From a virus, in the IMG/VR virus record IMGVR_UViG_3300032208_000014, positions 1 to 57,328 of that record: a stretch of 57,328 nt of DNA, one strand, 5' to 3'. A program made the translations under genes and the position numbers. Of this stretch, positions 8,559-16,246 are shown in pieces; position 1 is the stretch's first letter; every line of letters begins with the position of its first letter. Under the pieces are notes generated by a model that worked only from the letters and a program-made list of their open reading frames with translations, searched no databases and was not told the DNA's origin.

Positions 8559-8770
8559 TGGATGTTGCAGACTTTTCAAAACATGTTTATAACTTACTAG
8601 CAAGACGCGAAGAGCAAATCGCGGAGATGCTAACATCTGGTGGTGTTCAAAACTTTGAGCAGTACCAGCGGCTTGTAGGCGAGGTACAGGGTCTTGTCTA
8701 CGCTAAAGAAGAGATTAAATCCCTGCTGGAGAAACACATAGACGATGCCGAAGACTTTATACGTTCCTGA
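8558..8770 (+). CDS. Small helical protein of the head module
   Basis: This 70-residue, largely helical protein (QYQRLVGEVQGLVYAKEEIK, then LLEKHIDDAEDF) starts on a TAATG junction and overlaps the next gene by 26 nt. It resembles short helical proteins that accompany head genes in marine podoviruses and some head-tail adaptor helices. No motif fixes a function. Tight coupling to the GroES-like gene downstream suggests co-translation. Confidence 0.6.
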   Translation: MDVADFSKHVYNLLARREEQIAEMLTSGGVQNFEQYQRLVGEVQGLVYAKEEIKSLLEKHIDDAEDFIRS

Positions 8771-9206
8771 TCACATCGCGCAGGCAAAAGACAAACCCTC
8801 AGTTGAAACCGCTTATGTTGAGCAGACAGACAGGGTTCTTGACCCAAGTTTAATCGACAAATCTTTGACAGAACGCTTGCCGCAACCAACAGGTTGGCGG
8901 CTTCTTGTTATGCCTTATGCAGGTAAGGCTAAGACAGACGGCGGTATTTACATCCCAGATCAAGCACGAGAGCGGGAAGCATTAGCTACCGTTGTTGCGT
9001 ATGTTCTGAAACTAGGTCCATTGGCTTATCAAGATCCAAATAAGTTTGGAGACAATCCAGAGCCGTGGTGCGAAGAAGGCCAGTGGGTCTGCATAGGCAG
9101 GTATGCTGGGTCTAGATTTAAGATTGATGGCGGTGAAGTTCGCATTATTAATGATGATGAAGTTATCGCAACAATTCTTGAACCTGATGATGTAAAACAT
9201 GTCTGA
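8745..9206 (+). CDS. GroES/Cpn10 co-chaperonin homologue
   Basis: This 153-residue protein carries a Cpn10 core from about residue 45: LPQPTGWRLLVMPY, then KTDGGIYIPDQAREREALATVV, which corresponds to the mobile-loop and strand region, and an ending SRFKIDGGEVRIINDDEVIA similar to the last strands of GroES. It probably caps the host GroEL to help fold the coat protein, as T4 gp31 and related phage co-chaperonins do. The 40-residue N-terminal extension is not part of the family. It sits immediately upstream of scaffold and coat genes, which fits that job. Confidence 0.8.
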   Translation: MPKTLYVPDHIAQAKDKPSVETAYVEQTDRVLDPSLIDKSLTERLPQPTGWRLLVMPYAGKAKTDGGIYIPDQAREREALATVVAYVLKLGPLAYQDPNKFGDNPEPWCEEGQWVCIGRYAGSRFKIDGGEVRIINDDEVIATILEPDDVKHV

Positions 9207-9216
9207 GGAGTTAAAA

Positions 9217-10119
9217 ATGGCAGAGGCCGAAACGCAAGTTCAGGAGGACGAAAATGTTGAAGTTACTCTTGATCAGTCTAATGAACCTGATGAAAAGAAT
9301 ACTGAAGAAGTTACTGTTTCGTCTGAAGATACGAGCAGCGATAGTCCAGCTTCATCTGATGATGAGTTGGACAACTACAGTAAGGGTGTTCAAAAACGTA
9401 TTAAAAAGCTGACCGAAAAAGTTCGCTTTGCAGAACGAGACAAAGAAGAAGCGACTCGTCTTGCTAAGACCATTAAGGAAGAAAACGAAGAACTAAAGTC
9501 TCGCCTGACAAGTTTAGATACTGGATATTTAAACGAATACGGCACTCGACTTGAAAGTCAGCTTTCACAGGCTAAAGCCGCATATCGAGATGCTCATGAA
9601 CGTGGCGATGTGGATTCTATGTTTGACGCGCAACAGGCATTGTCTAAAATCTCTATAGAACAGGAGAGATACAGACTTGCAAAACAGCGACAAGAACAAC
9701 AACCCGCCGCGCCAGCCGCAGAAACAACACATAGTCAGGTTCAACCCAGTGCTGCACCGCAGGCGACAGCTCCAGACCCAAAGGCGGAAAAGTGGGCGGA
9801 AAAAAATGAATGGTTTGGTGATGACGAGATTATGACGCAGGCCGCGTTTGTCATTCACAACAATCTTCGCTCTGAAGGGTTTGACGGAACCGAAGATGAG
9901 TATTATACTCAACTTGATACTCGTCTAAAGGAACGCTTTCCTAAAGAGCTTGGATCAAAAGAAAACGAGGGAAGTCCGAGGGTCGCCTCCGCTTCAACTT
10001 CCGCATCTCGCAGTACAAAACAGGGGCGCAGGACCGTCAAGTTGTCACCGTCACAGGTGGCTATTGCTAAAAAACTTGGTGTTCCTTTAGAAGAATACGC
10101 TAAGTATGTAAAGGACTAG
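9217..10119 (+). CDS. Scaffolding protein
   Basis: This 300-residue, strongly acidic protein has an unstructured Glu/Asp/Ser N terminus and a coiled-coil segment (about residues 55-110, including KKLTEKVRFAERDKEEATRL). A second helix (YRDAHERGDVDSMFDAQQAL), a Gln/Ala/Pro linker and a basic C terminus (RRTVKLSPSQVAIAKKLGVP) follow. Acidic body with basic tail is typical of podovirus scaffolds, whose tail binds the coat protein. ATG 9217 is chosen because GAGGAG at 9205-9210 lies 6 nt upstream; an in-frame ATG at 9199 would lack a site. Position before the coat gene supports the call. Confidence 0.8.
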   Translation: MAEAETQVQEDENVEVTLDQSNEPDEKNTEEVTVSSEDTSSDSPASSDDELDNYSKGVQKRIKKLTEKVRFAERDKEEATRLAKTIKEENEELKSRLTSLDTGYLNEYGTRLESQLSQAKAAYRDAHERGDVDSMFDAQQALSKISIEQERYRLAKQRQEQQPAAPAAETTHSQVQPSAAPQATAPDPKAEKWAEKNEWFGDDEIMTQAAFVIHNNLRSEGFDGTEDEYYTQLDTRLKERFPKELGSKENEGSPRVASASTSASRSTKQGRRTVKLSPSQVAIAKKLGVPLEEYAKYVKD

Positions 10120-10122
10120 ACC

Positions 10123-10584
10123 ATGAATGACGCAAGAAAACCTCGGTCAACACAAACACGCGAAAAATCTTCGCGCCGCAAGCCTTGGGCACCGCCCAGC
10201 CGCTTAGATGCTCCTGAAGCACCTCCTGGATATCAGCATCGCTGGATCAGGACTGCACTCAGAGGTGAAGAAGACAAAATTAACGTTCATTCACGACTTC
10301 GTGAGGGATGGGAACCAGTCAGAGCCGATGAGTACCCCGGATCCGAGTTTGCTTCTATTGATGATGGTAAGCATGAGGGAGTTATTGGAAACGGTGGGTT
10401 AATGTTAGCCCGAATACCTGAAGAGACAGCGCAGGAAAGAACCGAATATTACCGGGGACGGACCCGCGAACAAATGACAGCTGTAGATCAGGACCTTATG
10501 AAGGAACAACATCCTTCTATGCCTATCACTAATGAAAGGCAAAGTCGTGTAACCTTCGGAGGCCGCACTCGCGACTCCGATTAA
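10123..10584 (+). CDS. Conserved marine phage head-region protein
   Basis: This 153-residue basic protein contains GYQHRWIRTALRGEEDKINV, REGWEPVRADEYPG, EGVIGNGGLMLARIPEE and SRVTFGG. This set of motifs recurs in marine podovirus genomes between scaffold and coat genes. The N terminus is Arg/Lys/Pro-rich and probably disordered. It starts 3 nt after the scaffold stop. I cannot assign a function; a minor head or decoration role is plausible from position. Confidence 0.65.
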   Translation: MNDARKPRSTQTREKSSRRKPWAPPSRLDAPEAPPGYQHRWIRTALRGEEDKINVHSRLREGWEPVRADEYPGSEFASIDDGKHEGVIGNGGLMLARIPEETAQERTEYYRGRTREQMTAVDQDLMKEQHPSMPITNERQSRVTFGGRTRDSD

Positions 10585-10603
10585 TTAGAGAGGTATTGCT
10601 ATC

Positions 10604-11239
10604 ATGGCAAATTCCAACGGTGCTTTCGGACTTCGTCCGATTGGTGTAGTCGGTCAGGCTGCAAACACCAATGGTGCGACTGAATATCGTATCGCCTCTG
10701 GAAACACAAACGCGATTTACCAAGGATCCCCTGTTATCCCACTGTCAACTGGTTTTATTGACATTGTTGGCGCGGCTGCTGGTGGATCTGTAGGTCTTGT
10801 TGGTGTGTTCTGGGGTTGCGAATACGTTTCGTCCACCACTGGTGAGAAAATTTTCTCAAACTACTGGCCTGGCTCAGGCGCGGATTCTAACCATCCCGTC
10901 AAAGCCTTCGTGTATGACAATCCAATGCAAACATTCGTTATCGCATCAGACGCTTCATTGACAAATGAAAGCACTGCACGCGGTCATGTGTTTGCTAACG
11001 CAAACTTTGCAGCGGGTGCTGATGGTTCAACAACCACAGGTATTTCTTCTGCTAAGTTGGGTGTCAGCACTATCGCAACTACCAACACGTTACATCTGCG
11101 TATTATGGGTATTCAAGACGACCCTGAAAATGCAGACTTTACCGCTGCTGGTATTGGTTTAATTGTTCGATTGAATAACAGTTTCAACTCACCAAACGGT
11201 GCGATTGCGGCTGGTACTCCATCGACTACTGGCGTATAA
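10604..11239 (+). CDS. Putative head structural protein upstream of coat
   Basis: This 211-residue Gly/Ala/Thr/Asn-rich protein begins with NGAFGLRPIG, a start seen in marine phage structural proteins. It has beta-rich composition with no signal peptide or cysteine cluster, and ends in a flexible tail (GAIAAGTPSTTGV). AGAGG at about 10586-10590 precedes ATG 10604. It is the gene just before the major coat protein and probably encodes a capsid decoration or minor coat protein. The assignment is from composition and neighbourhood. Confidence 0.7.
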   Translation: MANSNGAFGLRPIGVVGQAANTNGATEYRIASGNTNAIYQGSPVIPLSTGFIDIVGAAAGGSVGLVGVFWGCEYVSSTTGEKIFSNYWPGSGADSNHPVKAFVYDNPMQTFVIASDASLTNESTARGHVFANANFAAGADGSTTTGISSAKLGVSTIATTNTLHLRIMGIQDDPENADFTAAGIGLIVRLNNSFNSPNGAIAAGTPSTTGV

Positions 11240-11251
11240 GGAGACTGAGTA

Positions 11252-12163
11252 ATGGCTATTTCACGCGCACAACTCGCGAAAGAGCTTGAGCCTGGTCTTA
11301 ACGCTCTTTTTGGCATGGAGTACAATAGGTACGAAAACCAACATGCCGAAATTTTCACCACTGAGTCCTCAGATCGTGCATTTGAGGAAGAGGTGATGTT
11401 GTCAGGCTTTGGAGCCGCTCCGACTAAGTCGGAAGGTTCTGCCGTCAGTTTTGACGATGCCAACGAAGCATTCACCGCTCGGTACAACCATGAAACCATT
11501 GCACTGGCATTCTCAATCACTGAGGAAGCAGTCGAAGATAACCTGTATGACCGCTTGTCATCTCGTTATACTCGTGCTCTTGCCCGTTCAATGGCTCACA
11601 CAAAGCAGGTTAAAGCTGCATCTATCCTGAACAATGCATTTACCGCTGGCGCGTCAGCTGGTGGTGACGGTGTTGCTCTGTGTGATGCATCACACCCGCT
11701 TACAAACGGCAACACGTTTGCAAACGAACCCGGAACAGCTGCTGATCTGAACGAAACTTCTTTGGAAGACGCTTTGATCAACATCGCAGGTTTTGTTGAC
11801 GAACGTGGCCTGAAAGTTGCACTGCGTGGCACAAAGCTGATCATTCCGCGTCAGCTTCAGTTCATTGCAGAGCGTCTGATGGTGTCTAACCTTCGTGTTG
11901 GAACTGCTGACAACGATGTAAACGCACTTCGGTCAATGGGAATGTTGCCGGACGGCTACGCTGTCAACGACTTCTTGACAGACCCAGATGCGTTCTTCAT
12001 CATGACAGATGCACCTCGTGGCTTCTTGCACTTTGAGCGTGTTCCTCTGTCAACTCAGATGGAAGCAGACTTCGACACAGGCAACATGCGGTTCAAGGCT
12101 CGTGAGCGTTACAGCTTCGGCTTTTCTGACCCACGTTGCGTGTTCGGTTCACCCGGCGCATAA
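11252..12163 (+). CDS. Major capsid protein
   Basis: This 303-residue coat protein is of the Mu gpT-like/HK97-type group common in marine podoviruses. It shows the characteristic RAFEEEVMLSGFGAAP and YNHETIALAFSITEEAVEDN segments, ARSMAHTKQVKAASILNNAF, a HPLTNGN loop and a C-terminal RERYSFGFSDPR. The N-terminal arm, residues 3-24 (ISRAQLAKELEPGLNALFG and on), is repeated almost exactly in an unrelated small gene at 48704-48769. The gene ends 23 nt before a strong terminator, as expected for the most highly expressed product. Confidence 0.9.
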   Translation: MAISRAQLAKELEPGLNALFGMEYNRYENQHAEIFTTESSDRAFEEEVMLSGFGAAPTKSEGSAVSFDDANEAFTARYNHETIALAFSITEEAVEDNLYDRLSSRYTRALARSMAHTKQVKAASILNNAFTAGASAGGDGVALCDASHPLTNGNTFANEPGTAADLNETSLEDALINIAGFVDERGLKVALRGTKLIIPRQLQFIAERLMVSNLRVGTADNDVNALRSMGMLPDGYAVNDFLTDPDAFFIMTDAPRGFLHFERVPLSTQMEADFDTGNMRFKARERYSFGFSDPRCVFGSPGA

Positions 12164-12185
12164 ACAGTTTCCTCCCTGGAGACTT

Positions 12186-12214
12186 AAAGGGCGGCTTTTC
12201 AGTCGCCCTTTTTT
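12186..12214 (+). terminator. Rho-independent terminator after coat gene
   Basis: An 8-bp stem (AAAGGGCG at 12186-12193 pairing with CGCCCTTT at 12204-12211) has a 10-nt loop and a run of T. It would separate head genes from downstream virion genes or set coat mRNA level. Confidence 0.9.
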
Positions 12215-12281
12215 GTTGTATAGTTACTTATCCCTGACAGTCGCATGGTGCGGCTGACACTAGCCGAGACAGGAGATTAAA

Positions 12282-12764
12282 TTGGCTAATACAACATTTA
12301 ACGGTCCCGTCCGTTCAGAAAACGGGTTCAAGACAATCATCAAAAACTCCACAACTGGTGCTCTCACCAACGAAATGACTTTGTCTACCTACAGCACTTC
12401 AATCACAATCGCTGCATCTGGTACAGATCATAAAGAATCATCTATTGGTATTCCGTCTAACTTTATTCCTATGGGCGTTGCCATCACAGTAACAAGTGCT
12501 GCGGCTAACAACGTGAACTTGGTTGATATTGGCACAGACGCTGACACAGATGGTTTCGTAGACGGCATCGCTGTTGCTATTAACTCAACAGGGTTCAAAG
12601 GTTTCTTCCCTTGTAACGGTGTACTGGGCATGTCTGGTGGAACAACTACCGCTGCTACAGAGACTGCTGACGAAGTTGAAGTTGTGATTTCCGGCACAGC
12701 AGGTGCTGGTGGCGTTGTTGCTCTGAAGTTCTTTGGTATTGCTTCTGATTCACCAACTGCTTAA
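12282..12764 (+). CDS. Structural protein (TTG start)
   Basis: This 160-residue Thr/Gly/Ala-rich beta protein begins MANTTFNGPVRSENGFK, a start seen in marine phage virion proteins. TTG at 12282 is supported by AGGAG at 12271-12275, 6 nt upstream, with no ATG nearby. It is the first gene after the coat terminator. One cysteine is in FFPCNGV. It is probably a head-decoration or connector-region protein; no motif decides. Confidence 0.7.
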   Translation: MANTTFNGPVRSENGFKTIIKNSTTGALTNEMTLSTYSTSITIAASGTDHKESSIGIPSNFIPMGVAITVTSAAANNVNLVDIGTDADTDGFVDGIAVAINSTGFKGFFPCNGVLGMSGGTTTAATETADEVEVVISGTAGAGGVVALKFFGIASDSPTA

Positions 12765-12776
12765 TAGGAGGCTGAC

Positions 12777-13049
12777 ATGGCTGCTTCTATTACAGCAAAA
12801 ACAGCAACAGCTACAGGCACCTTGCTTGGTGGCAGAACTCGTCTAAAAGCGTTCTATGTAAAGACCGCTGGTAGTGGTTCACCTGCGGTTGTTTTTAAGA
12901 ACGGTTCTGGTGGTGCAACATTGTTGTCAATGGTCTTTCACACATCTGATGATAATCAGATAACAATACCCGATCACGGTATTGTGTTTGATGATGAATG
13001 CCATGTTACGTTGACCAACGTAGACTCAATTACAGGGTTCTTCGGCTGA
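12777..13049 (+). CDS. Small beta-rich structural protein
   Basis: This 90-residue protein (TLLGGRTRLKAFYVKTAG, then HGIVFDDECHVTLTNVD) resembles short virion proteins that follow the coat gene in marine podoviruses. It has an all-beta look, with no membrane segment. GGAGG sits 5-6 nt before ATG. The stop overlaps the next start (TGATG). Its role is unknown. Confidence 0.65.
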   Translation: MAASITAKTATATGTLLGGRTRLKAFYVKTAGSGSPAVVFKNGSGGATLLSMVFHTSDDNQITIPDHGIVFDDECHVTLTNVDSITGFFG

Positions 13050-13336
13050 TGGCACGCGCCCCGAAAAAGATGCCGAAACGAAACAAGAAAAATTTCCGCC
13101 CCACTGAAAAAGGGGCGGGAATGACTAAAGCTGGTGTCAAGGCTTACCGCCGTGCCAATCCTGGGTCAAAGTTAAAGACGGCTGTTACGGGCAAAGTAAA
13201 GAAAGGCTCGAAAGCAGCAAAACGCCGCGCATCATATTGTAGCCGTTCAAAAGGGCAGATGAAGATGCATAATATTAATTGTAGTAAAACACCGAAAAAG
13301 CGCATTTGCGCGGCTCGGCGGAGATGGAAGTGTTGA
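13049..13336 (+). CDS. Very basic small protein with conserved Cys (DUF6321-like)
   Basis: Of 95 residues, 33 are Lys or Arg. Landmarks are KAGVKAYRRANPGSKLKTAV, KKGSKAAKRRASYCSRSKGQM and the end ARRRWKC. This layout matches a family of basic phage and bacterial proteins that I recall as DUF6321, not verified here. ATG 13049 is chosen for its TGATG overlap; an upstream in-frame start would run far into the previous gene. It is the first of four consecutive very basic proteins (13.05-14.14 kb). A nucleic-acid-binding, perhaps packaged, role is an inference from charge. Confidence 0.75.
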   Translation: MARAPKKMPKRNKKNFRPTEKGAGMTKAGVKAYRRANPGSKLKTAVTGKVKKGSKAAKRRASYCSRSKGQMKMHNINCSKTPKKRICAARRRWKC

Positions 13337-13557
13337 ACTTGAACAGCATCATAGGTGGCGCAACGTTAGGATTCATTGGTTGGATAGCTTTTAGCGTGGT
13401 TGATTTGAAGACAGAAACGGCTGTTATAGCTGTTAAAGTTGATCAAAATCATAAAATGTTAGCAGAGCTTTGGGATTATTATCTTCAAGACAGGGTGAAT
13501 AATGACAATATCGCGTGGGCAACTCGCAAGCCAGATATCAAAATCACCTCGAACTAA
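13324..13557 (+). CDS. Small membrane protein
   Basis: At 77 residues from ATG 13324 (TTG 13306 is possible), it has one membrane helix (IIGGATLGFIGWIAFSVV) followed by a coiled segment (KTETAVIAVKVDQNHKMLAEL). It overlaps the end of the preceding basic gene by 13 nt and the start of the next by 56 nt. The pattern of one helix plus a short coil recurs in marine phages among head genes. The function is unknown. Confidence 0.55.
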   Translation: MEVLNLNSIIGGATLGFIGWIAFSVVDLKTETAVIAVKVDQNHKMLAELWDYYLQDRVNNDNIAWATRKPDIKITSN

Positions 13558-13744
13558 GGGGAAGAACATGGCAAAAGACGCATGTTACAAAAAGGTAAAA
13601 GCACGTTACAAAGTTTTTCCTAGTGCATATGCTTCAGGGGCTATCGCAAAGTGCCGCAAGGTTGGAGCGAAGAACTGGGGCACAGGTGGCAAGAAAAAGA
13701 AAAGGAAGTCTAGCAGTGGCAAAAGACGAGGTAAGACCTACTAG
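13502..13744 (+). CDS. Basic protein with SAYASGA motif (DUF5872-like)
   Basis: The conserved core is ACYKKVKARYKVFPSAYASG followed by CRKVGAKNWG, then a Lys/Arg/Ser tail. I recall this core as DUF5872, unverified. Two starts are possible. ATG 13502 gives an N terminus MTISRGQLASQIS, which echoes the coat protein start (MAISRAQLAKEL). ATG 13568 has the better ribosome site (AAGGGG) and gives 58 residues, 20 of them Lys/Arg. I list the longer form because the N-terminal motif looks selected. It is part of the basic-protein cluster; a DNA-binding role is inferred only from charge. Confidence 0.65.
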   Translation: MTISRGQLASQISKSPRTKGKNMAKDACYKKVKARYKVFPSAYASGAIAKCRKVGAKNWGTGGKKKKRKSSSGKRRGKTY

Positions 13745-13859
13745 ACCAAAACGTAAGTTTCGTGGAAAGTTAGTAAAGGGCACTGCGGTAGCTCGTGGCT
13801 GCGGTTGTGTTTGTGGTCGCAGGCGCAAAAGAACAAAAGGTGCAGTGGAGCAATCTTAA
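13716..13859 (+). CDS. 47-residue basic protein with GCGCVCG
   Basis: It starts at GTG 13716 (AGGA at 13703-13706) and overlaps the previous gene. Sixteen of 47 residues are Lys/Arg, with a short cysteine motif ARGCGCVCGRRRKRTKG near the C terminus. RGCG-x-V followed by a basic tail recurs in marine phage miniproteins. The cysteines could bind a metal or form a disulfide. It is coupled to the next gene through TAATG. Confidence 0.6.
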   Translation: MAKDEVRPTRPKRKFRGKLVKGTAVARGCGCVCGRRRKRTKGAVEQS

Positions 13860-14140
13860 TGGCTGTTCGTAAAACAAAAAAAGGACTAGCACTTAAACGT
13901 TGGTTCAAAGAGGATTGGAAAGATGTTCGCACAGGCAAGCCCTGTGGCAGGAAGAAAGGGGAAAAACGTGGTGTCCCTTATTGTCGCCCGTCTAAGCGAG
14001 TTTCAAGTAAAACCCCGAAGACATCGGGTGAATTGTCGTCAAGTGAAAAAAAGAGTAGAATATCTCAAAAGAAACGGTTGGGTCAGCCAGCTGGTAAACC
14101 TCGCCGTGTCAAAGCTGTTCGGCGAAAAAGGAGAAAGTGA
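13859..14140 (+). CDS. Very basic protein with WFKEDW motif
   Basis: This 93-residue protein has 36 Lys/Arg. Landmarks are LKRWFKEDWKDVRTGKPCGR, GVPYCRPSKRVSSKTPKTS and a C-terminal basic block. I recognise this as a recurrent phage family, with proteins sometimes annotated only as hypothetical, with two cysteines flanking a basic loop. It starts on TAATG and ends on TGATG, so it is tightly coupled. It is the last of the four basic proteins between the coat and connector genes. Confidence 0.7.
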   Translation: MAVRKTKKGLALKRWFKEDWKDVRTGKPCGRKKGEKRGVPYCRPSKRVSSKTPKTSGELSSSEKKSRISQKKRLGQPAGKPRRVKAVRRKRRK

Positions 14141-14340
14141 TGGGTCATTGTGTTTCAAAGAAATCCAAAAAACGGCAGGGCTTAAAAGATGGCGGTTTCG
14201 TCAGCCCTCGCAAAGCTATGGCTATGGGTTACCAGATGGGTGGGAATGTAGATGTGAAAAGAGCACAAGTATTTGCGCAGAATCTTGGAAATATGATGCG
14301 GGGTTCTGTTCCAATGCGTAAGCCCAAAGGCATGATGTAA
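14140..14340 (+). CDS. Small basic protein, unknown
   Basis: At 66 residues from ATG 14140 (AGGAG at 14129-14133), it is Lys/Met/Gly-rich, with QGLKDGGFVSPRKAMAMGYQ and an ending RGSVPMRKPKGMM. It overlaps both neighbours. There is no recognisable domain. It is probably another small virion-module protein. Confidence 0.6.
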   Translation: MGHCVSKKSKKRQGLKDGGFVSPRKAMAMGYQMGGNVDVKRAQVFAQNLGNMMRGSVPMRKPKGMM

Positions 14341-15008
14341 TGGCTACTTCAGGTTCAAGAGATTTTGACCTAGACTTTGCTGAACTGGCAGAGGAAGCCT
14401 ACGAGAGATGCGGCTTAGAGTATCGAACAGGATACGATGCTCGTACAGCAAGGCGTTCTCTAAATCTAATGTTTGCCGACTGGGCAAATAGAGGAGTAAA
14501 TCTCTGGACGGTGAAGCAGGGCACTCAAGCCTTGACTGCGGGTACAGCAACCTACACACTCAACAGCAGCTATTCAGATTTGCTTGAAGTTGTTCTTCGT
14601 AGGAGTGGCACAGACTACAATTTGTCTAGAATGTCTCGTTCTGACTACATGTCTCTGCCTAACAAAACCACACAGGGCAGGCCAAGTCAGTTTTTCTTCA
14701 ATCGACAAATAACGCCTGAGATAACACTTTGGGCGACCCCTGAAAACTCAACTGATACGTTGGTTTTTTACTATATACAACGCATTGAAGATGTTGATAC
14801 TTTGGCAAATACAACGGACGCACCTTTTAGGTTTTTGCCGTGTATGGTTGCTGGTTTGGCTTACTACCTTGCTATAAAACGAGCACCAGAGCGTGTTCAA
14901 CTATTAAAAGCCGTGTATGAGGAAGAGTTCCAACGTGCAGCTGATGAGGACGAGGATCGAGTACCGCTAAAGTTACAGCCAAGTATTAGTTATCTTCGTA
15001 TTGTGTGA
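14340..15008 (+). CDS. Head-tail connector protein (adaptor)
   Basis: At 222 residues, it opens with a helical segment (FAELAEEAYERCGLEYRTGY, ARTARRSLNLMFADWANRGV), then a beta region (LTAGTATYTLNSSYSDLLEV) and C-terminal helices (MVAGLAYYLAIKRAPERVQL). This is the pattern of P22 gp4/T7 gp11-like adaptor proteins that join portal and tail. It starts on the previous stop. A second protein of the same kind is at 16247-16894. Confidence 0.75.
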   Translation: MATSGSRDFDLDFAELAEEAYERCGLEYRTGYDARTARRSLNLMFADWANRGVNLWTVKQGTQALTAGTATYTLNSSYSDLLEVVLRRSGTDYNLSRMSRSDYMSLPNKTTQGRPSQFFFNRQITPEITLWATPENSTDTLVFYYIQRIEDVDTLANTTDAPFRFLPCMVAGLAYYLAIKRAPERVQLLKAVYEEEFQRAADEDEDRVPLKLQPSISYLRIV

Positions 15009-15583
15009 TGGCAAGATACGCATCTGGCAAAAACGCATACGGTATTTCTGACCGTTCTGGGTTTCGCTATAGACTTTCGGAAATGATCACCGAATGGAAC
15101 GGCGCAAAAGTTGGTCCAGATGAGTACGAGTCAAAGCATCCTCAATTAGAACCAGCTTTTCCTGGGGCTGACCCGCAAGCCCTTTTCAAACCTCGTCCAG
15201 ACACTACTAATGAGGTGGCTGGTCAAGTTCTTTTAATACTAAATCCCTTCCAGTCAGGTGCTTTAGGCTCTAATGTAATTACAGTGTACGAACCCTCTCA
15301 TGGTCGTAGTACATCTGATGTTGTTGTCTTTCGTAAAACGGAGGGATTTGATGGGTTTACAAAAACGTCTTTGGAAAAAGCTACAGGATATGCGATTACT
15401 GTTCTTAACGCTGACTCCTACACAATCGCAATCACTGGAGGTGAAACAGCAACAGTCGGAAACGCACGAGGCGGTGGTGGTCATGCGACCGCTGGGCCAG
15501 GCACAGCGTCAACAACAGCATCGACCTTTGATTCAACAAGTGTTACACTCGATTCGACAAGCAAGACTTATGATGAGGCTTAA
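15008..15583 (+). CDS. Conserved tail-region protein
   Basis: This 191-residue protein starts MARYASGKNAYGISDRSGFR, then LSEMITEWNGAKVGPDEYE and KHPQLEP, a set of motifs conserved in marine podoviruses between connector genes. The rest is a Thr/Ser/Gly-rich beta region. TGATG overlap fixes the start. It is probably a tail or connector accessory protein; the role is not known to me. Confidence 0.65.
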   Translation: MARYASGKNAYGISDRSGFRYRLSEMITEWNGAKVGPDEYESKHPQLEPAFPGADPQALFKPRPDTTNEVAGQVLLILNPFQSGALGSNVITVYEPSHGRSTSDVVVFRKTEGFDGFTKTSLEKATGYAITVLNADSYTIAITGGETATVGNARGGGGHATAGPGTASTTASTFDSTSVTLDSTSKTYDEA

Positions 15584-16234
15584 ATGGCAAAGCAAACAGT
15601 AGGAATTGGTTCAAACGCGAATGACGGCACGGGTGATACTCTGCGTGACGGCGCAGATAAGATTAATGATAATTTCACCGAAATCTACAATGCGTTGGGG
15701 AACGGCACTACACTAACTGACATCATTGATACAAACGGTGTTATTGACGTTAGTTCTGGTGCAAACAAAATTGTTTTTTACTATGCTGCTTTGACTGATT
15801 TGCCTAGCGCATCAACTTATCATGGTGCGATTGCACATGTCCACGCAAATGCTGGCATGTACTTTGCTCATGGCGGTAATTGGATACGAATAAACGATGA
15901 AGTTAGTGGTCCTATAACTAAATATACAGTAACAGCGGCTACGGGTTCTGCCTATACTTTTTCCGGTCCTGGGGCTACTGCTGGCAACAATCCTAACTTT
16001 ACCTTTTATAAAGGTCACACATACTTAATAGACAACTCTTCCTATGTTACTAGCCACCCTTTGCAGATACGGACATCTAATGGCGGCTCTGCTTTTACAA
16101 CAGGGGTCACAGAAAACTATAACAGCACCGCTGGGCTGACTCAGTTTATCGTGCCACATGAGCCTAGTGATACTTCGCTAGTATATCAATGCACTGTTCA
16201 CAGCAGCATGGTTGGAAACATAACAATAGTATAG
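15584..16234 (+). CDS. Virion protein with a C-terminal cupredoxin-like domain
   Basis: At 216 residues, the N terminus (GIGSNANDGTGDTLRDGADK, then INDNFTEIYNALG) is a trimeric fibre start found in T4-like and marine phage structural proteins. The C-terminal 100 residues have a cupredoxin pattern (FYKGHTYLIDNSS, SHPLQIR, FIVPHEPSD, VYQCTVHSSMVGNITI). The four type-1 copper ligands expected in that fold are present: His158, Cys203, His206 and Met209 (Cys-x2-His-x2-Met). Most likely it is a tail or neck fibre; whether it binds copper is unknown. Confidence 0.75.
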   Translation: MAKQTVGIGSNANDGTGDTLRDGADKINDNFTEIYNALGNGTTLTDIIDTNGVIDVSSGANKIVFYYAALTDLPSASTYHGAIAHVHANAGMYFAHGGNWIRINDEVSGPITKYTVTAATGSAYTFSGPGATAGNNPNFTFYKGHTYLIDNSSYVTSHPLQIRTSNGGSAFTTGVTENYNSTAGLTQFIVPHEPSDTSLVYQCTVHSSMVGNITIV

Positions 16235-16246
16235 TGAGCAAGTGAC

